Source: JAPLFM01 sp964650885 (GTDB lineage: Bacteria; Bacteroidota; Ignavibacteria; Kapaibacteriales; UBA2268). Taken from it: a stretch of DNA of 27,883 nt. How positions within the stretch are numbered: the stretch's first letter is position 1; each line of letters starts with the position of its first letter. The stretch covers positions 1-27,883 of the forward strand of contig CAZYXG010000038.1 in NCBI GenBank assembly GCA_964650885.1, written 5' to 3'. The translations under genes were made by a program, and so were the position numbers. This document shows, one piece after another, positions 8,115 to 16,057 of this stretch. A model generated the notes under the pieces. That model was not told the origin of the DNA. It worked only from the letters and a program-made list of their open reading frames with translations, and made no database searches.

Positions 8115-8579
8115 ATGAAAAAAGTATTTTTAAATATCTTTGTCGTTTCGATTATATTTTCACTCTTAGTCTCAAGCTTTGGGCTTACTGTGGATATGTG
8201 CAAATGCGATGGTCAGGATTTTGATACTTATTCTGTGAATTTGAAATATACTCTGAAAGAAAATCTTAAAGAAGACTGCTGTGCCGACAAATGTGTCGAA
8301 GAAAAATGTAGAGATTCTGAAAGTGAAGGCAATTCATCAAATTGCACACAAGAAAAGCAAGATTATCTTTTTGATGTAAAATTGAATTTGAAAAGTAATT
8401 TAGAAATTAGCTATTCTGCAAGTGCTAATTTGGAAGCTTCACCTTTGCTTTTCACATTGATTGAACCAAAAACAGAAGTAATACGATACAACGAAACTTC
8501 AAAATCATTCCTCAGCCCACTCAAGCGGCTAATTCTATACATAATAGAAAAGTCTGGCAAAACAAAAGCTAATTCTTAA
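8115..8579 (+). CDS. Small exported cysteine-rich protein of a metal-uptake operon
   Basis: The 154-residue product starts with a signal peptide or membrane anchor (MKKVFLNIFVVSIIFSLLVS). A cluster of cysteines follows: C29 and C31 (DMCKC), C55-C56, C60, C65 and C77, interspersed with acidic residues. The rest is polar, ending in a basic segment. The layout resembles the HYC_CC_PP family of Bacteroidota, small proteins found next to TonB-dependent receptors, although the HYC motif itself is here replaced by MCKC. It is the first of three genes running the same way; the receptor begins 47 bases later and an HMA protein follows. I infer a role in binding or sensing copper or a similar soft metal; the match to a named family is tentative. 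Confidence 0.7.
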   Translation: MKKVFLNIFVVSIIFSLLVSSFGLTVDMCKCDGQDFDTYSVNLKYTLKENLKEDCCADKCVEEKCRDSESEGNSSNCTQEKQDYLFDVKLNLKSNLEISYSASANLEASPLLFTLIEPKTEVIRYNETSKSFLSPLKRLILYIIEKSGKTKANS

Positions 8580-8626
8580 TTACAATTAAGTTTATAGTTT
8601 TTTGTTTAACTAATCCGAAATTAAAA

Positions 8627-10834
8627 ATGTTAAGAATAATTATAGTTATTCTATTTTCTGCTATTAGTTTACTTAGCGAAGATAGATTTAACATAAGCGG
8701 TACTATTTTCAGTTTAGCAAATAAGACCAAACAACCAATCGCAGGGGCTAAATTATTAATTAAAGATGCCAATAGTGGTACGTTCACTAATTCACAAGGG
8801 GAATTTAATTTAGCAAATTTGAAAGAAAGCCAAATTGTTCTAATTTCGTCTGTGGGTTTCCATTCTAATTCATTTACTATTAAAAGCAATCAATTGAACT
8901 ATTCAATTGAAATGGTGTCACTTGTGCAAACTGGAAAACAAATTGTGGTGACTGGTGAAAGAGCAAGCACTCAAATTGATTATTCCAATGCTCAAAAATC
9001 AGAATTCATTACTTCCAAAGGACTAAAAAAAGCTGCTTGCTGTAATTTGTCTGAAAGTTTTGAAACTAATCCATCGGTAGATGTGAGCTTTAGCGATGCA
9101 CTTTCTGGAGCAAAACAAATTGAAATGCTTGGACTGGCTGGAAAGTATTCCCAAATATTGCAAGAAAGAGTGAATTCCAATATTGGGCTTATGCAGCCAT
9201 TTGGGCTTGGATTCATTCCAGGCAGTTGGATGAACTCTATTCAAATTGCTAAGGGAACTGGCTCTGTAACCACTGGCTATGAATCAGTATCGGGGCAAAT
9301 AAATGTGGAATACAAAAAACCTCAGGATTTGTTGCCGCTTTTTGTAAATCTATACTCGAATAGTTTGGGTAGATATGAAGCAAATATTGATTATTCACTT
9401 GATGTAATCCCAAGCAAAGTTCAATCAACTTTATTTGCTCATTATAGCACTGGAATTCGTGGTAACGATATGAATAAAGATGGATTCACTGAAGTGCCAA
9501 CTTATAATCAATTTAATTTGCTAAATAAATGGAATTTCAATTTTGAGAGTTTTGAGGGACAAGCTGGGCTGAAAGTGATGACTGACACAAGGCATTCTGG
9601 CGAAATGAATTTTTTAGATGGAAACGATAGAGCCAAATATTGGGGTTTGGAAATCAAGAACAGAATGGCTGAATATTATACCAAAACAGGAATTGTATTC
9701 GATAGCGAACATTATCAAAGTATTGGTATTATTACTAACTATCGCTACCACGACATTCATTCTTATTTTGGACAAAAGGATTATTCAGCTTTTGAGAATT
9801 TCTTCAATTTGCAGGTGCTTTATGATAATAACTATTTTGGCGATGACTATAAGCTGAAATTTGGGACAGATATTAAGTTAATAGGCTATAGAGAATATTT
9901 GCAACAAAATAATATTACTTCAGACTTTGGATACGACCAAACAGTTAGTGGACTTTTTGGTGAACTGACAGCAAAGCCAATGGAAAATTTATTTTTGGTG
10001 TTGGGTACGAGAGCCGATTATTCTAATATTCATAAATTATTTGTTACTCCAAGATTGAATTTGAAGTATAATTTCGATGAATTTACTTTTTTTAGATTGG
10101 CTTATGGCAAAGGCCATTTCTTAGCAAACCCACTTTCTGAAAATATTTCTATGCTTTCATCGGCAAGAAAAGTAAGCTTTGACAAAAACCAAATATTGGA
10201 AAGAGCAACGAACTATGGCATTAACTTTTTGCATAAATTTAATTTGTGGAATTTGGATATAGACTTCCAATTGGAAGCATTCCGCACTGTATTCGATAAT
10301 CAATTGATTGTGGATATGGAAAAGCCGAGCGAGATAAATTTACTTAATATGACTGGGGTTTCTTATGCCAATAGCTATCAGATACAAACTTTGATTACTA
10401 CAAATTTTGGGTTTATTTTCAATTTGGCCTATAGACTCAACGTTGTAAAATACACTATTGATAACATCATTGTGCAGAAACCACTAATGAGCCAAGAAAA
10501 AGGATTTATCAATATTGAATATAGCGATTCAGATTTGGGTTTGGCAACAGACATAACATTAAGTTATAATGGTGGCGGAAGGATTGCCGCGCACCACAAT
10601 AGCAATTCGAGTGCAAACAGCTTTGCTCCGTTTTGGATTTGCAATGGACAGATAACAAAAACGTTTTCTACTTTAGATGTGTATTTGGGAGTTGAAAATT
10701 TGACTAATTTTGTCCAATCAAATCCAATATTGAGTCCTGAAACTCCATTTGGCAATACATTTGATGCCACTCAAATTTGGGGGCCAATTCAAGGACGCAC
10801 AGTTTATCTTGGAATAAGATATTTATTTAATTAA
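8627..10834 (+). CDS. TonB-dependent receptor, copper/heavy-metal type
   Basis: A 735-residue outer-membrane receptor driven by TonB-ExbBD. After a short signal peptide, residues 22-95 form a carboxypeptidase-regulatory-like domain (TFTNSQGEFNLANL, LISSVGFHS). The plug follows, with KAACCNLSESFETNPSVDVS at about 135-154, including the adjacent cysteines C138-C139, then QIEMLGLAGKY and ESVSGQINVEYKKPQD. The remainder is the 22-strand barrel, ending in LGIRYLFN. The AACCNLSESF..NPSVDV signature is typical of a Bacteroidota receptor group encoded beside HMA proteins and thought to handle copper or other heavy metals. Here the Cys-rich protein lies 47 bases upstream and the HMA protein 18 bases downstream. 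The substrate is inferred from that context and the CC pair. Confidence 0.92.
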   Translation: MLRIIIVILFSAISLLSEDRFNISGTIFSLANKTKQPIAGAKLLIKDANSGTFTNSQGEFNLANLKESQIVLISSVGFHSNSFTIKSNQLNYSIEMVSLVQTGKQIVVTGERASTQIDYSNAQKSEFITSKGLKKAACCNLSESFETNPSVDVSFSDALSGAKQIEMLGLAGKYSQILQERVNSNIGLMQPFGLGFIPGSWMNSIQIAKGTGSVTTGYESVSGQINVEYKKPQDLLPLFVNLYSNSLGRYEANIDYSLDVIPSKVQSTLFAHYSTGIRGNDMNKDGFTEVPTYNQFNLLNKWNFNFESFEGQAGLKVMTDTRHSGEMNFLDGNDRAKYWGLEIKNRMAEYYTKTGIVFDSEHYQSIGIITNYRYHDIHSYFGQKDYSAFENFFNLQVLYDNNYFGDDYKLKFGTDIKLIGYREYLQQNNITSDFGYDQTVSGLFGELTAKPMENLFLVLGTRADYSNIHKLFVTPRLNLKYNFDEFTFFRLAYGKGHFLANPLSENISMLSSARKVSFDKNQILERATNYGINFLHKFNLWNLDIDFQLEAFRTVFDNQLIVDMEKPSEINLLNMTGVSYANSYQIQTLITTNFGFIFNLAYRLNVVKYTIDNIIVQKPLMSQEKGFINIEYSDSDLGLATDITLSYNGGGRIAAHHNSNSSANSFAPFWICNGQITKTFSTLDVYLGVENLTNFVQSNPILSPETPFGNTFDATQIWGPIQGRTVYLGIRYLFN

Positions 10835-10852
10835 TTTTAAAAGGAAAAGAAA

Positions 10853-11167
10853 ATGAAAAAGTTAATATTGATGTTGCTATTTGCAATCACATCGCTTTAT
10901 GCAGAAATGAAAGAAGATAGTATAAAAACAACAGCAGTTTGCGAAGAATGTAAAGAAAGAATAGAAGGTAAGTTCAAACAAGTACACAAATTAGAAAGCT
11001 ACAATTTGAATTTCGATACTGGAATTCTTACAGTGAAATACGACACTGATAAAATAGAACTGAAAGAAATTAGAAAAATAGTTTCACAGTTGGGCTATGA
11101 TGCAGACGAAACAAAAGCAGACCCAAAAGCATACGCCAAACTACCCAAATGCTGCAAGCATAAGTAA
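10853..11167 (+). CDS. Exported heavy-metal-associated (HMA) domain protein
   Basis: A 104-residue protein with a signal peptide (MKKLILMLLFAITSLYA) and one HMA fold at about 23-88. The metal-binding CxxC is C30-E-E-C33 (TTAVCEECKERIEG), and the fold continues through the usual second half (LTVKYDTDKIELKEIRKIVS, QLGYDAD). A C-terminal CCKHK tail (C100, C101, H103) adds a second likely metal site. It starts at ATG 10853 with AAGGA seven bases upstream and lies 18 bases after the receptor gene. As an exported HMA protein it probably accepts or hands over Cu(I) or a related ion in the periplasm. Confidence 0.9.
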   Translation: MKKLILMLLFAITSLYAEMKEDSIKTTAVCEECKERIEGKFKQVHKLESYNLNFDTGILTVKYDTDKIELKEIRKIVSQLGYDADETKADPKAYAKLPKCCKHK

Positions 11168-11259
11168 AGAAGAGGGGATATAATAGGGAAATATTTTAAA
11201 TCAAGCTCTGAAGACAGATAAAAGTTTAAATCCCATTACAAGTGCAGTAAGTCTGTTAA

Positions 11260-11616
11260 TTAAGGATATATCAGAATGTCAAATTCAAAAATTGTTTGAC
11301 GAATTTGATTAATATTTTTATACATAGATTTGAACTTTCGATTTATATATTGAATCAATAAATAAATCGAAAGTGATTTGGTAGTTACTAAATCTACTTT
11401 TCTTCCAAATAATGCTTCCAAATTATCAGCCAAATCGAAAAATGAAGCTGCATATTTTTCATAATTAATATTGTTAAAAGTAACTAATATATCAATATCG
11501 CTTTCATTATTGAACAATGGAGTGCAAACTGAACCAAATTCAAATAACTCTAGTACATTCATTTGCTTACGTAATTCATTGATCTTGTCTATCTTTGTTT
11601 CAATTATTTTGTTCAT
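11260..11616 (-). CDS. MNT-type nucleotidyltransferase (MntA-like), no HEPN partner seen
   Basis: A 118-residue minimal nucleotidyltransferase. The catalytic signature is complete: G28-S29 followed after ten residues by D40-x-D42 (FEFGSVCTPLFNNESDIDIL), and a third strand (KVDLVTTKSL) supplies the distal acidic residue. In MNT/HEPN pairs such a protein is the antitoxin that AMPylates a HEPN RNase. Here no HEPN gene is visible: downstream on this strand there are only 92 bases before the convergent HMA gene, and upstream is the terminator and tRNA. The last 20 or so residues (KNINQIRQTIFEFDILIYP) extend past the usual domain end and may be leftover sequence from a lost partner. An orphan or decayed module is my reading. 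Confidence 0.8.
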   Translation of the reverse strand: MNKIIETKIDKINELRKQMNVLELFEFGSVCTPLFNNESDIDILVTFNNINYEKYAASFFDLADNLEALFGRKVDLVTTKSLSIYLLIQYINRKFKSMYKNINQIRQTIFEFDILIYP

Positions 11617-11680
11617 CTTGAATCTGAATTACAAAACTTATTAGTTATAATTCCCAAATTAATCACAAATCCACAAACAT

Positions 11681-11718
11681 AAAAAAGCCGTTAAACTTTT
11701 TCGTTTAACGGCTTTTTT
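11681..11718. terminator. Strong bidirectional terminator
   Basis: A perfect 16-bp inverted repeat (11681-11696 with 11703-11718) around a 6-base loop, with a GCCGTTAAAC core flanked by A6 and T6. It therefore works in both directions: behind the tRNA on the minus strand and against plus-strand read-through. It lies 6 bases from the tRNA 3' end. Confidence 0.9.
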
Positions 11719-11724
11719 ATCGAG

Positions 11725-11798
11725 TGGACCTTGTAGGACTTGAACCTACGACCGACGGATTATGAGTCCGGCGCTCTAACCAACTGAGCTAAAGGTCC
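11725..11798 (-). tRNA. tRNA with anticodon CAT (Met elongator or Ile2)
   Basis: A 74-nt cloverleaf reads on the minus strand. The acceptor stem is GGACCTT/AAGGTCC with discriminator A, the D arm contains AGCTCAGTTGGTTAGAGC, the anticodon stem CCGGA/TCCGT holds loop CTCATAA, and the T arm is GTAGG-TTCAAGT-CCTAC. The anticodon CAT is complementary to bases 11762-11764. It is not an initiator by its fully paired first base pair. C4-G69 and C5-G68 are present, which in E. coli are determinants for TilS (lysidine, tRNA-Ile2), so Met versus Ile is undecided. CCA is not encoded. Confidence 0.95.
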
Positions 11799-11815
11799 GA
11801 CTTATTACTTTCTTT

Positions 11816-11857
11816 AAAAAAAAGTAGCTCTTTCAATTTCGCAATCAAAAGAGCTAC
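11816..11857 (-). terminator. Rho-independent terminator after the outer-membrane protein gene
   Basis: GTAGCTCTTT (11824-11833) pairs perfectly with AAAGAGCTAC (11848-11857). On the minus strand the stem is followed by eight T residues (11823-11816). It ends the transcript from the gene at 11904-12671, just 17 bases before the tRNA. Confidence 0.85.
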
Positions 11858-11903
11858 AAAAATATGACATTTATTTGAATTTGCAAAATGAATAATTCAA
11901 ATC

Positions 11904-12671
11904 TTAATAATTAAATAGTCCTAAGAAGAAACCAAACTGTGCAAAAACACCATTTGTATTCAGCGCAGATGGTACATTATTAAGGGTTTGCTCGCCATTC
12001 CACTTCCAACTGTTCGTTACCTGATAGTTATAACCAGCTGAAGCACGTAGCATTAAAAAGTTAGTTGCAGCCCATTCAATATTTACCGCAGGAGTTATTG
12101 CTATGAAAGAGTTATTCAATGAGTTCACAATTGAACTGATTGAATTTGGCTTGTCATTTACAAAATCAAAATCTCTAACTGTAGTTTGGCTAAATATGAT
12201 TCTATGGCTAGCAGATGAGAAAGTAACTTCTGGGATTATCGCAAGTGATTTGGTAACCACTATACCATAACCAAGTGAAAGACCAATGTTGCTGATTTGT
12301 TGTTCAATTTTTTTAGCAACATCAATATTGTTGGCAGTGTCTTTCTTTATAATTGATTTTGATTGAGAACCACCAAATCCAGTTAGACCAATTCTCATAT
12401 TCTTAATCCAAGGAATCCCAGTGAAGCCTTGTCCACCTGTTAAAAATGGTTTTCCAAGTTCGGCAAAGCCATTTTCCAAAGCGTATTTGTTCAGTTCGTC
12501 ATTATTCAACAGTAGATAAGTTCCTGTGAATCCGCCACCCAAACCAAAGTATGGTACTTTTTCTTCAATTGTTTCTTCTTCTTTAAATGGAAGTTCATCT
12601 AATCTCTCATCTTGTGCGTAAACATTAGCAAAACCAGCCGCCAAAAATAAAAGTAATAAAATCTTTTTCAT
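11904..12671 (-). CDS. Exported, probably outer-membrane, protein of unknown function
   Basis: A 255-residue protein with a clear signal peptide (MKKILLLLFLAAGFANVYA, cleavage before QDE), an acidic segment and then a Gly-rich, alternating-residue region: YFGLGGGFTGTYLLLN, then IGLTGFGGSQS and IGLSLGYGIVV. The end alternates aromatic and small residues (VFAQFGFFLGLFNY). This is the look of a beta-barrel or beta-sandwich envelope protein, but I recognise no named family. It starts at ATG 12671 behind an AAGG site, stands alone and has a strong terminator of its own. It is divergent from thrS, sharing the 156-base region 12672-12827. Confidence 0.75.
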   Translation of the reverse strand: MKKILLLLFLAAGFANVYAQDERLDELPFKEEETIEEKVPYFGLGGGFTGTYLLLNNDELNKYALENGFAELGKPFLTGGQGFTGIPWIKNMRIGLTGFGGSQSKSIIKKDTANNIDVAKKIEQQISNIGLSLGYGIVVTKSLAIIPEVTFSSASHRIIFSQTTVRDFDFVNDKPNSISSIVNSLNNSFIAITPAVNIEWAATNFLMLRASAGYNYQVTNSWKWNGEQTLNNVPSALNTNGVFAQFGFFLGLFNY

Positions 12672-12739
12672 AAAACCTTAATAATGTTGAATAATATAAC
12701 TGCAAAATTACAATTTTTGTGTTGATTTTAATTGGTAAT

Positions 12740-12807
12740 TAACGAATTTCGTTAGTCTTTGTTATTTTTGTAATTAAAATCTTTTGTAATTACTCTAAAA
12801 AGAGTAA
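12740..12807 (+). promoter_or_regulatory. thrS leader region with an inverted repeat and a small hairpin
   Basis: The perfect inverted repeat TAACGA-ATT-TCGTTA (12740-12754) lies 8 bases before a -7-like TATTTTTG (12763-12770). A hairpin TTACTCT-AAAA-AGAGTAA (12790-12807) follows, 20 bases before the thrS start. They could be an operator and a translational control hairpin. I see no T-box features. The role is unproven. Confidence 0.35.
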
Positions 12808-12827
12808 AAAAGTTTCTCAAAAAGTGA

Positions 12828-14804
12828 ATGAATATGAAAATTACTTTTCCCGATAAAAACGTAAAAGAGTACCCAGAAGGTACTACTGGTATGGAAATCG
12901 CCAAATCAATCTCTGAAGGATTGGCTAGAGTTTCCCTTGGAATTATGGTAAACGAAGTTCCTTACGATTTGGCAAGACCAATCAATAATGATGCTTCAAT
13001 TAGAATTTTAACTTTCGACAACGACGAAGGTAAGGCGATATTTTGGCATTCATCTGCCCATGTGATGGCCGAAGCTATTGAATCTATCTACCCTGGCACT
13101 AAGTTTGGAATAGGACCTGCAATTGAAAACGGCTACTATTATGACTTGGATTTGCCTGAAAATGCTAAGATAAGTTTGGAAGATTTGCCAGCTATCGAAA
13201 AGAAGATGGTAGAATTAGTGAAAAAAAGCAACAATTTTGAGCGTATGGAAATTTCTTGGGAAAAAGCAATGGAATATTTCCAAGAAAAAGGCGATGAATA
13301 TAAAATAGAACTTTTGGAAGGATTTAAAGGACAAGATATTACTTTCTATAAGCAGGGAGAATTTACTGACCTTTGCCGTGGAACTCACGTGCCACATACA
13401 GGTCATATCAAAGCAATTAAATTGCTGAATGTGGCAGGAGCTTATTGGAGAGGCGATGCAACTCGAAAAATGATGACTAGAATTTATGGAGTTACTTTTC
13501 CTAAAAATGCTCAATTGGAAGAATTTATAAAATTGAGAGAGGAAGCGGAACGTAGAGATCACCGTAAGCTTGGCAAAGAACTTGAGTTGTTTACTTTTTC
13601 TGCTAAAGTGGGTCAAGGTTTGCCACTTTGGCTACCGAAAGGAGCTGTGGTAAGAAACTTGCTTGAAAATTATATGCGTGATATTCAAAGAGAGAATTTA
13701 TATAAGCACGTAATTACTCCGCATATTGGACAGAAAGAACTTTACGTAACTTCTGGCCACTACGCAAAATATGGTGCGGATTCATTCCAACCAATACATA
13801 CTCCAGCGGAAGGCGAGGAATTTTTATTGAAACCAATGAATTGCCCTCACCATTGCGAAATTTACGCAAGCAAACCACGCTCTTATAAAGAGTTACCACT
13901 TCGCTTGGCTGAGTTTGGAACTGTTTATCGCTATGAAATGAGTGGTGAATTACATGGGCTTACTCGTGTGCGTGGCTTTACTCAAGACGATGCACATTTA
14001 TTCTGCACTCAAGATCAAATTAAAGATGAATTTAAACGAGTGATTCGAATTATTCAGCGTGTTTTTAGTGAATTGGGTTTTGATGATTATTTGCCTCAAG
14101 TTTCATTGCGTGACCCAGAAAACAAAGAAAAGTATATTGGAAGCGATGAAGTTTGGGAAAAAGCTGAAACTGCAATCATAGAAGCTACTCAAGAAATGAA
14201 TATGGAAACAGTTGTAGAATATGGCGAAGCCGCATTCTATGGCCCTAAACTAGACTTTATGGTGCGCGATGCAATTGGTAGAAAATGGCAATTGGGTACA
14301 ATTCAGGTAGATTACAATTTGCCAGAAAGATTTGAATTGGAATATATAGGTGCGGACAATGCAACTCATCGTCCAGTAATGATTCACCAAGCTCCATTTG
14401 GCTCTATGGAACGCTTTATGGCAATTTTGATTGAGCATTATGCTGGGAATTTCCCATTCTGGTTAGCACCTGTGCAGATTTCAGTTTTACCAATTACAGA
14501 TAACCAAGTGGAATATGCTACTCACGTAGTAGATAAACTGAAAGAAGCTGGTTTCCGAGTAGAAATGGATGAAAGAGCTGAAAAAGTGAATAGAAAAATT
14601 GCTGAAAGTGAACAAGCGAAAATCCCATTTGCATTAATATTGGGGCAGAAAGAAGCTGATAGCTGGACTGTATCTGTTCGTGAGCATACAAAAGGCGATA
14701 TTGGTGGCAAAACTATTGGCGAAATTACTGAATTATTTAAATACTTGAATAAACCAGGTAATAAGCACGAAGATTTTGTTTACCATGAACCAAAACATCA
14801 CTAA
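12828..14804 (+). CDS. thrS: Threonyl-tRNA synthetase
   Basis: ThrRS charges tRNA-Thr. The 658-residue protein has all the bacterial domains: TGS at about 1-64, the editing SAD domain with HSSAHVMAEAI and CRGTHVPHTG at about 65-225, the class II catalytic core at about 245-540, and the anticodon-binding domain at about 545-640. The core holds the zinc ligands in MNCPHHCEIY, the SGELHGLTRVRGFTQDDAH segment (motif 2 and second zinc ligand), and HQAPFGSMERF (motif 3, with third ligand nearby). A second ATG two codons later (MKITFPDK) is an equally good start. It is followed after 26 bases by gmk. Confidence 0.98.
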   Translation: MNMKITFPDKNVKEYPEGTTGMEIAKSISEGLARVSLGIMVNEVPYDLARPINNDASIRILTFDNDEGKAIFWHSSAHVMAEAIESIYPGTKFGIGPAIENGYYYDLDLPENAKISLEDLPAIEKKMVELVKKSNNFERMEISWEKAMEYFQEKGDEYKIELLEGFKGQDITFYKQGEFTDLCRGTHVPHTGHIKAIKLLNVAGAYWRGDATRKMMTRIYGVTFPKNAQLEEFIKLREEAERRDHRKLGKELELFTFSAKVGQGLPLWLPKGAVVRNLLENYMRDIQRENLYKHVITPHIGQKELYVTSGHYAKYGADSFQPIHTPAEGEEFLLKPMNCPHHCEIYASKPRSYKELPLRLAEFGTVYRYEMSGELHGLTRVRGFTQDDAHLFCTQDQIKDEFKRVIRIIQRVFSELGFDDYLPQVSLRDPENKEKYIGSDEVWEKAETAIIEATQEMNMETVVEYGEAAFYGPKLDFMVRDAIGRKWQLGTIQVDYNLPERFELEYIGADNATHRPVMIHQAPFGSMERFMAILIEHYAGNFPFWLAPVQISVLPITDNQVEYATHVVDKLKEAGFRVEMDERAEKVNRKIAESEQAKIPFALILGQKEADSWTVSVREHTKGDIGGKTIGEITELFKYLNKPGNKHEDFVYHEPKHH

Positions 14805-14830
14805 TATTTCAAATTAATTAAAATTTTAAA

Positions 14831-15388
14831 GTGTCCGATTTACAAAAAAAATTAATAGTGCTTTCCTCTCCAAGTGGGGGAGGAAAGTCCACTGTTGCTA
14901 GGTATATTTTAGATAATTTTACAGATATAAAATTTTCTATTTCGTGTACCACCCGCAGCAAAAGAGAAAAAGAAATTGACGGCAAGGATTATTTCTTTTT
15001 AACGAAAGAAGAATTTAAGCTGAAGTTAGAGAGTGATGAGTTTGCTGAGAATGAAGAAATCTTTGGTAATTTATATGGCACATTGAAAAGTGAAATAAAT
15101 AAACAAATTGAAGCAGGCAATAGAATACTTTTTGATATAGATGTGAAAGGGGCAATTTCACTCAAAAAAATATATCAAGAAAATTCTATTTTAATATTCT
15201 TAAAACCGCCAAGTTTAACAATACTTGAAGAGAGATTGCGTGGCAGAGGCACAGAAACTGACGAGCAAATAGCAAGACGAATAGCCAGAGCAGAATCGGA
15301 AATGGAAGAACTTAGCCACTTCGATTTTGTGATAGAAAATAATGTTTTACAAGAAACGTTTAAGAAAGTAACAGATATATTATGTTGA
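14831..15388 (+). CDS. gmk: Guanylate kinase
   Basis: Gmk phosphorylates GMP to GDP with ATP, feeding GTP and dGTP synthesis. The 185-residue protein carries the P-loop SSPSGGGKST near the start, the GMP-binding segment SCTTRSKREKEIDGKDYFFL, GNLYGTLKSEI, the DIDVKGA motif and the lid RLRGRGTETDEQIARR. The start is GTG at 14831. Its TGA stop (15386-15388) overlaps the ATG of the next gene by 7 bases. This is one of two clear examples in the window of TGA as a normal stop codon. Confidence 0.97.
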   Translation: MSDLQKKLIVLSSPSGGGKSTVARYILDNFTDIKFSISCTTRSKREKEIDGKDYFFLTKEEFKLKLESDEFAENEEIFGNLYGTLKSEINKQIEAGNRILFDIDVKGAISLKKIYQENSILIFLKPPSLTILEERLRGRGTETDEQIARRIARAESEMEELSHFDFVIENNVLQETFKKVTDILC

Positions 15389-16041
15389 GAGTATTAGTTA
15401 CAGGGGCTACTGGTACAGTGGGTTCGGAAGTGGTTCGTCAAGCAATTTTAGATAATAATATTACTGAAATTACAGCACTTGTTCGCCGACCTCTCAAAAT
15501 TGAGCATCCTAAATTGAAAGTGATTATCCATAATAATTTTACTGATTATTCAAACCTGCGAGATGTTTTAGCAAATCAAGATGCTATATTGTGGTGTTTG
15601 GGTATTTCTCAATCTTTGGTAACAGAAGAAGAATATATTAAACTTACTTATGACTATGCTTTAGCTGCGGCGAAAGAAGTTTATTCAGTAAATCCAGAAA
15701 TTACATTTATGTTTTTGAGTGGGAAAGGTGCTGCTAGCAATGAAAAGAGTAGAATGCTATTTGGGCGAATAAAAGGGAAAACAGAAAACGCACTTAAATT
15801 AATTGGATTTAAATATTTATATATAGCCAGACCTGGTGGGATTCAGCCCAGCACAAAAGATAGCGATATTAATTTTTATTTGAAATTCCAAAACTTTGTA
15901 ATAGATGTGATGGCATATTTATTTCCTTCGATTGTGATTACATCGGCAGATTTGGCAAAAGCACTAATTAGAATAGTAAAAGAAAGGAAAGATGAGATTC
16001 TTTATGAGCATATAAAATTGAAAGGAATGAAGGAATTATAA
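15382..16041 (+). CDS. NAD(P)-binding atypical short-chain dehydrogenase (HTATIP2/NmrA-like)
   Basis: A 219-residue single-domain Rossmann protein. It opens with the dinucleotide motif VTGATGTVGSEVV (GxxGxxG). Further on it has the family pattern ALVRRPLKIEHPKLK, then FLSGKGAASNEKS, GRIKGKTENAL with the active-site-like lysine, and ARPGGIQPS. This order fits the atypical SDR group of NmrA and HTATIP2-like proteins, which bind NAD(P) but often lack a known substrate. It starts inside the gmk stop codon (ATGTTGA), so the two are translationally coupled, although no shared pathway is evident. Confidence 0.8.
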   Translation: MLRVLVTGATGTVGSEVVRQAILDNNITEITALVRRPLKIEHPKLKVIIHNNFTDYSNLRDVLANQDAILWCLGISQSLVTEEEYIKLTYDYALAAAKEVYSVNPEITFMFLSGKGAASNEKSRMLFGRIKGKTENALKLIGFKYLYIARPGGIQPSTKDSDINFYLKFQNFVIDVMAYLFPSIVITSADLAKALIRIVKERKDEILYEHIKLKGMKEL

Positions 16042-16057
16042 ACATTTCCGACCTCGC

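Noticed and set aside
8569..8889. Minus-strand open frame overlapping the start of the TonB-dependent receptor
   Set aside because: It is antisense to a well-supported gene and shows no protein motifs or ribosome site; the same holds for the other short antisense frames in the window.
11168..11259. Possible HEPN toxin partner or remnant beside the MNT gene
   Set aside because: All frames are interrupted by stops and I could not see the R-x4-H or helical pattern of HEPN proteins.
12672..12827. T-box or amino-acid riboswitch upstream of thrS
   Set aside because: There is no AGGGTGG-like T-box sequence, specifier loop or terminator/antiterminator pair; only a small hairpin and an inverted repeat are visible.
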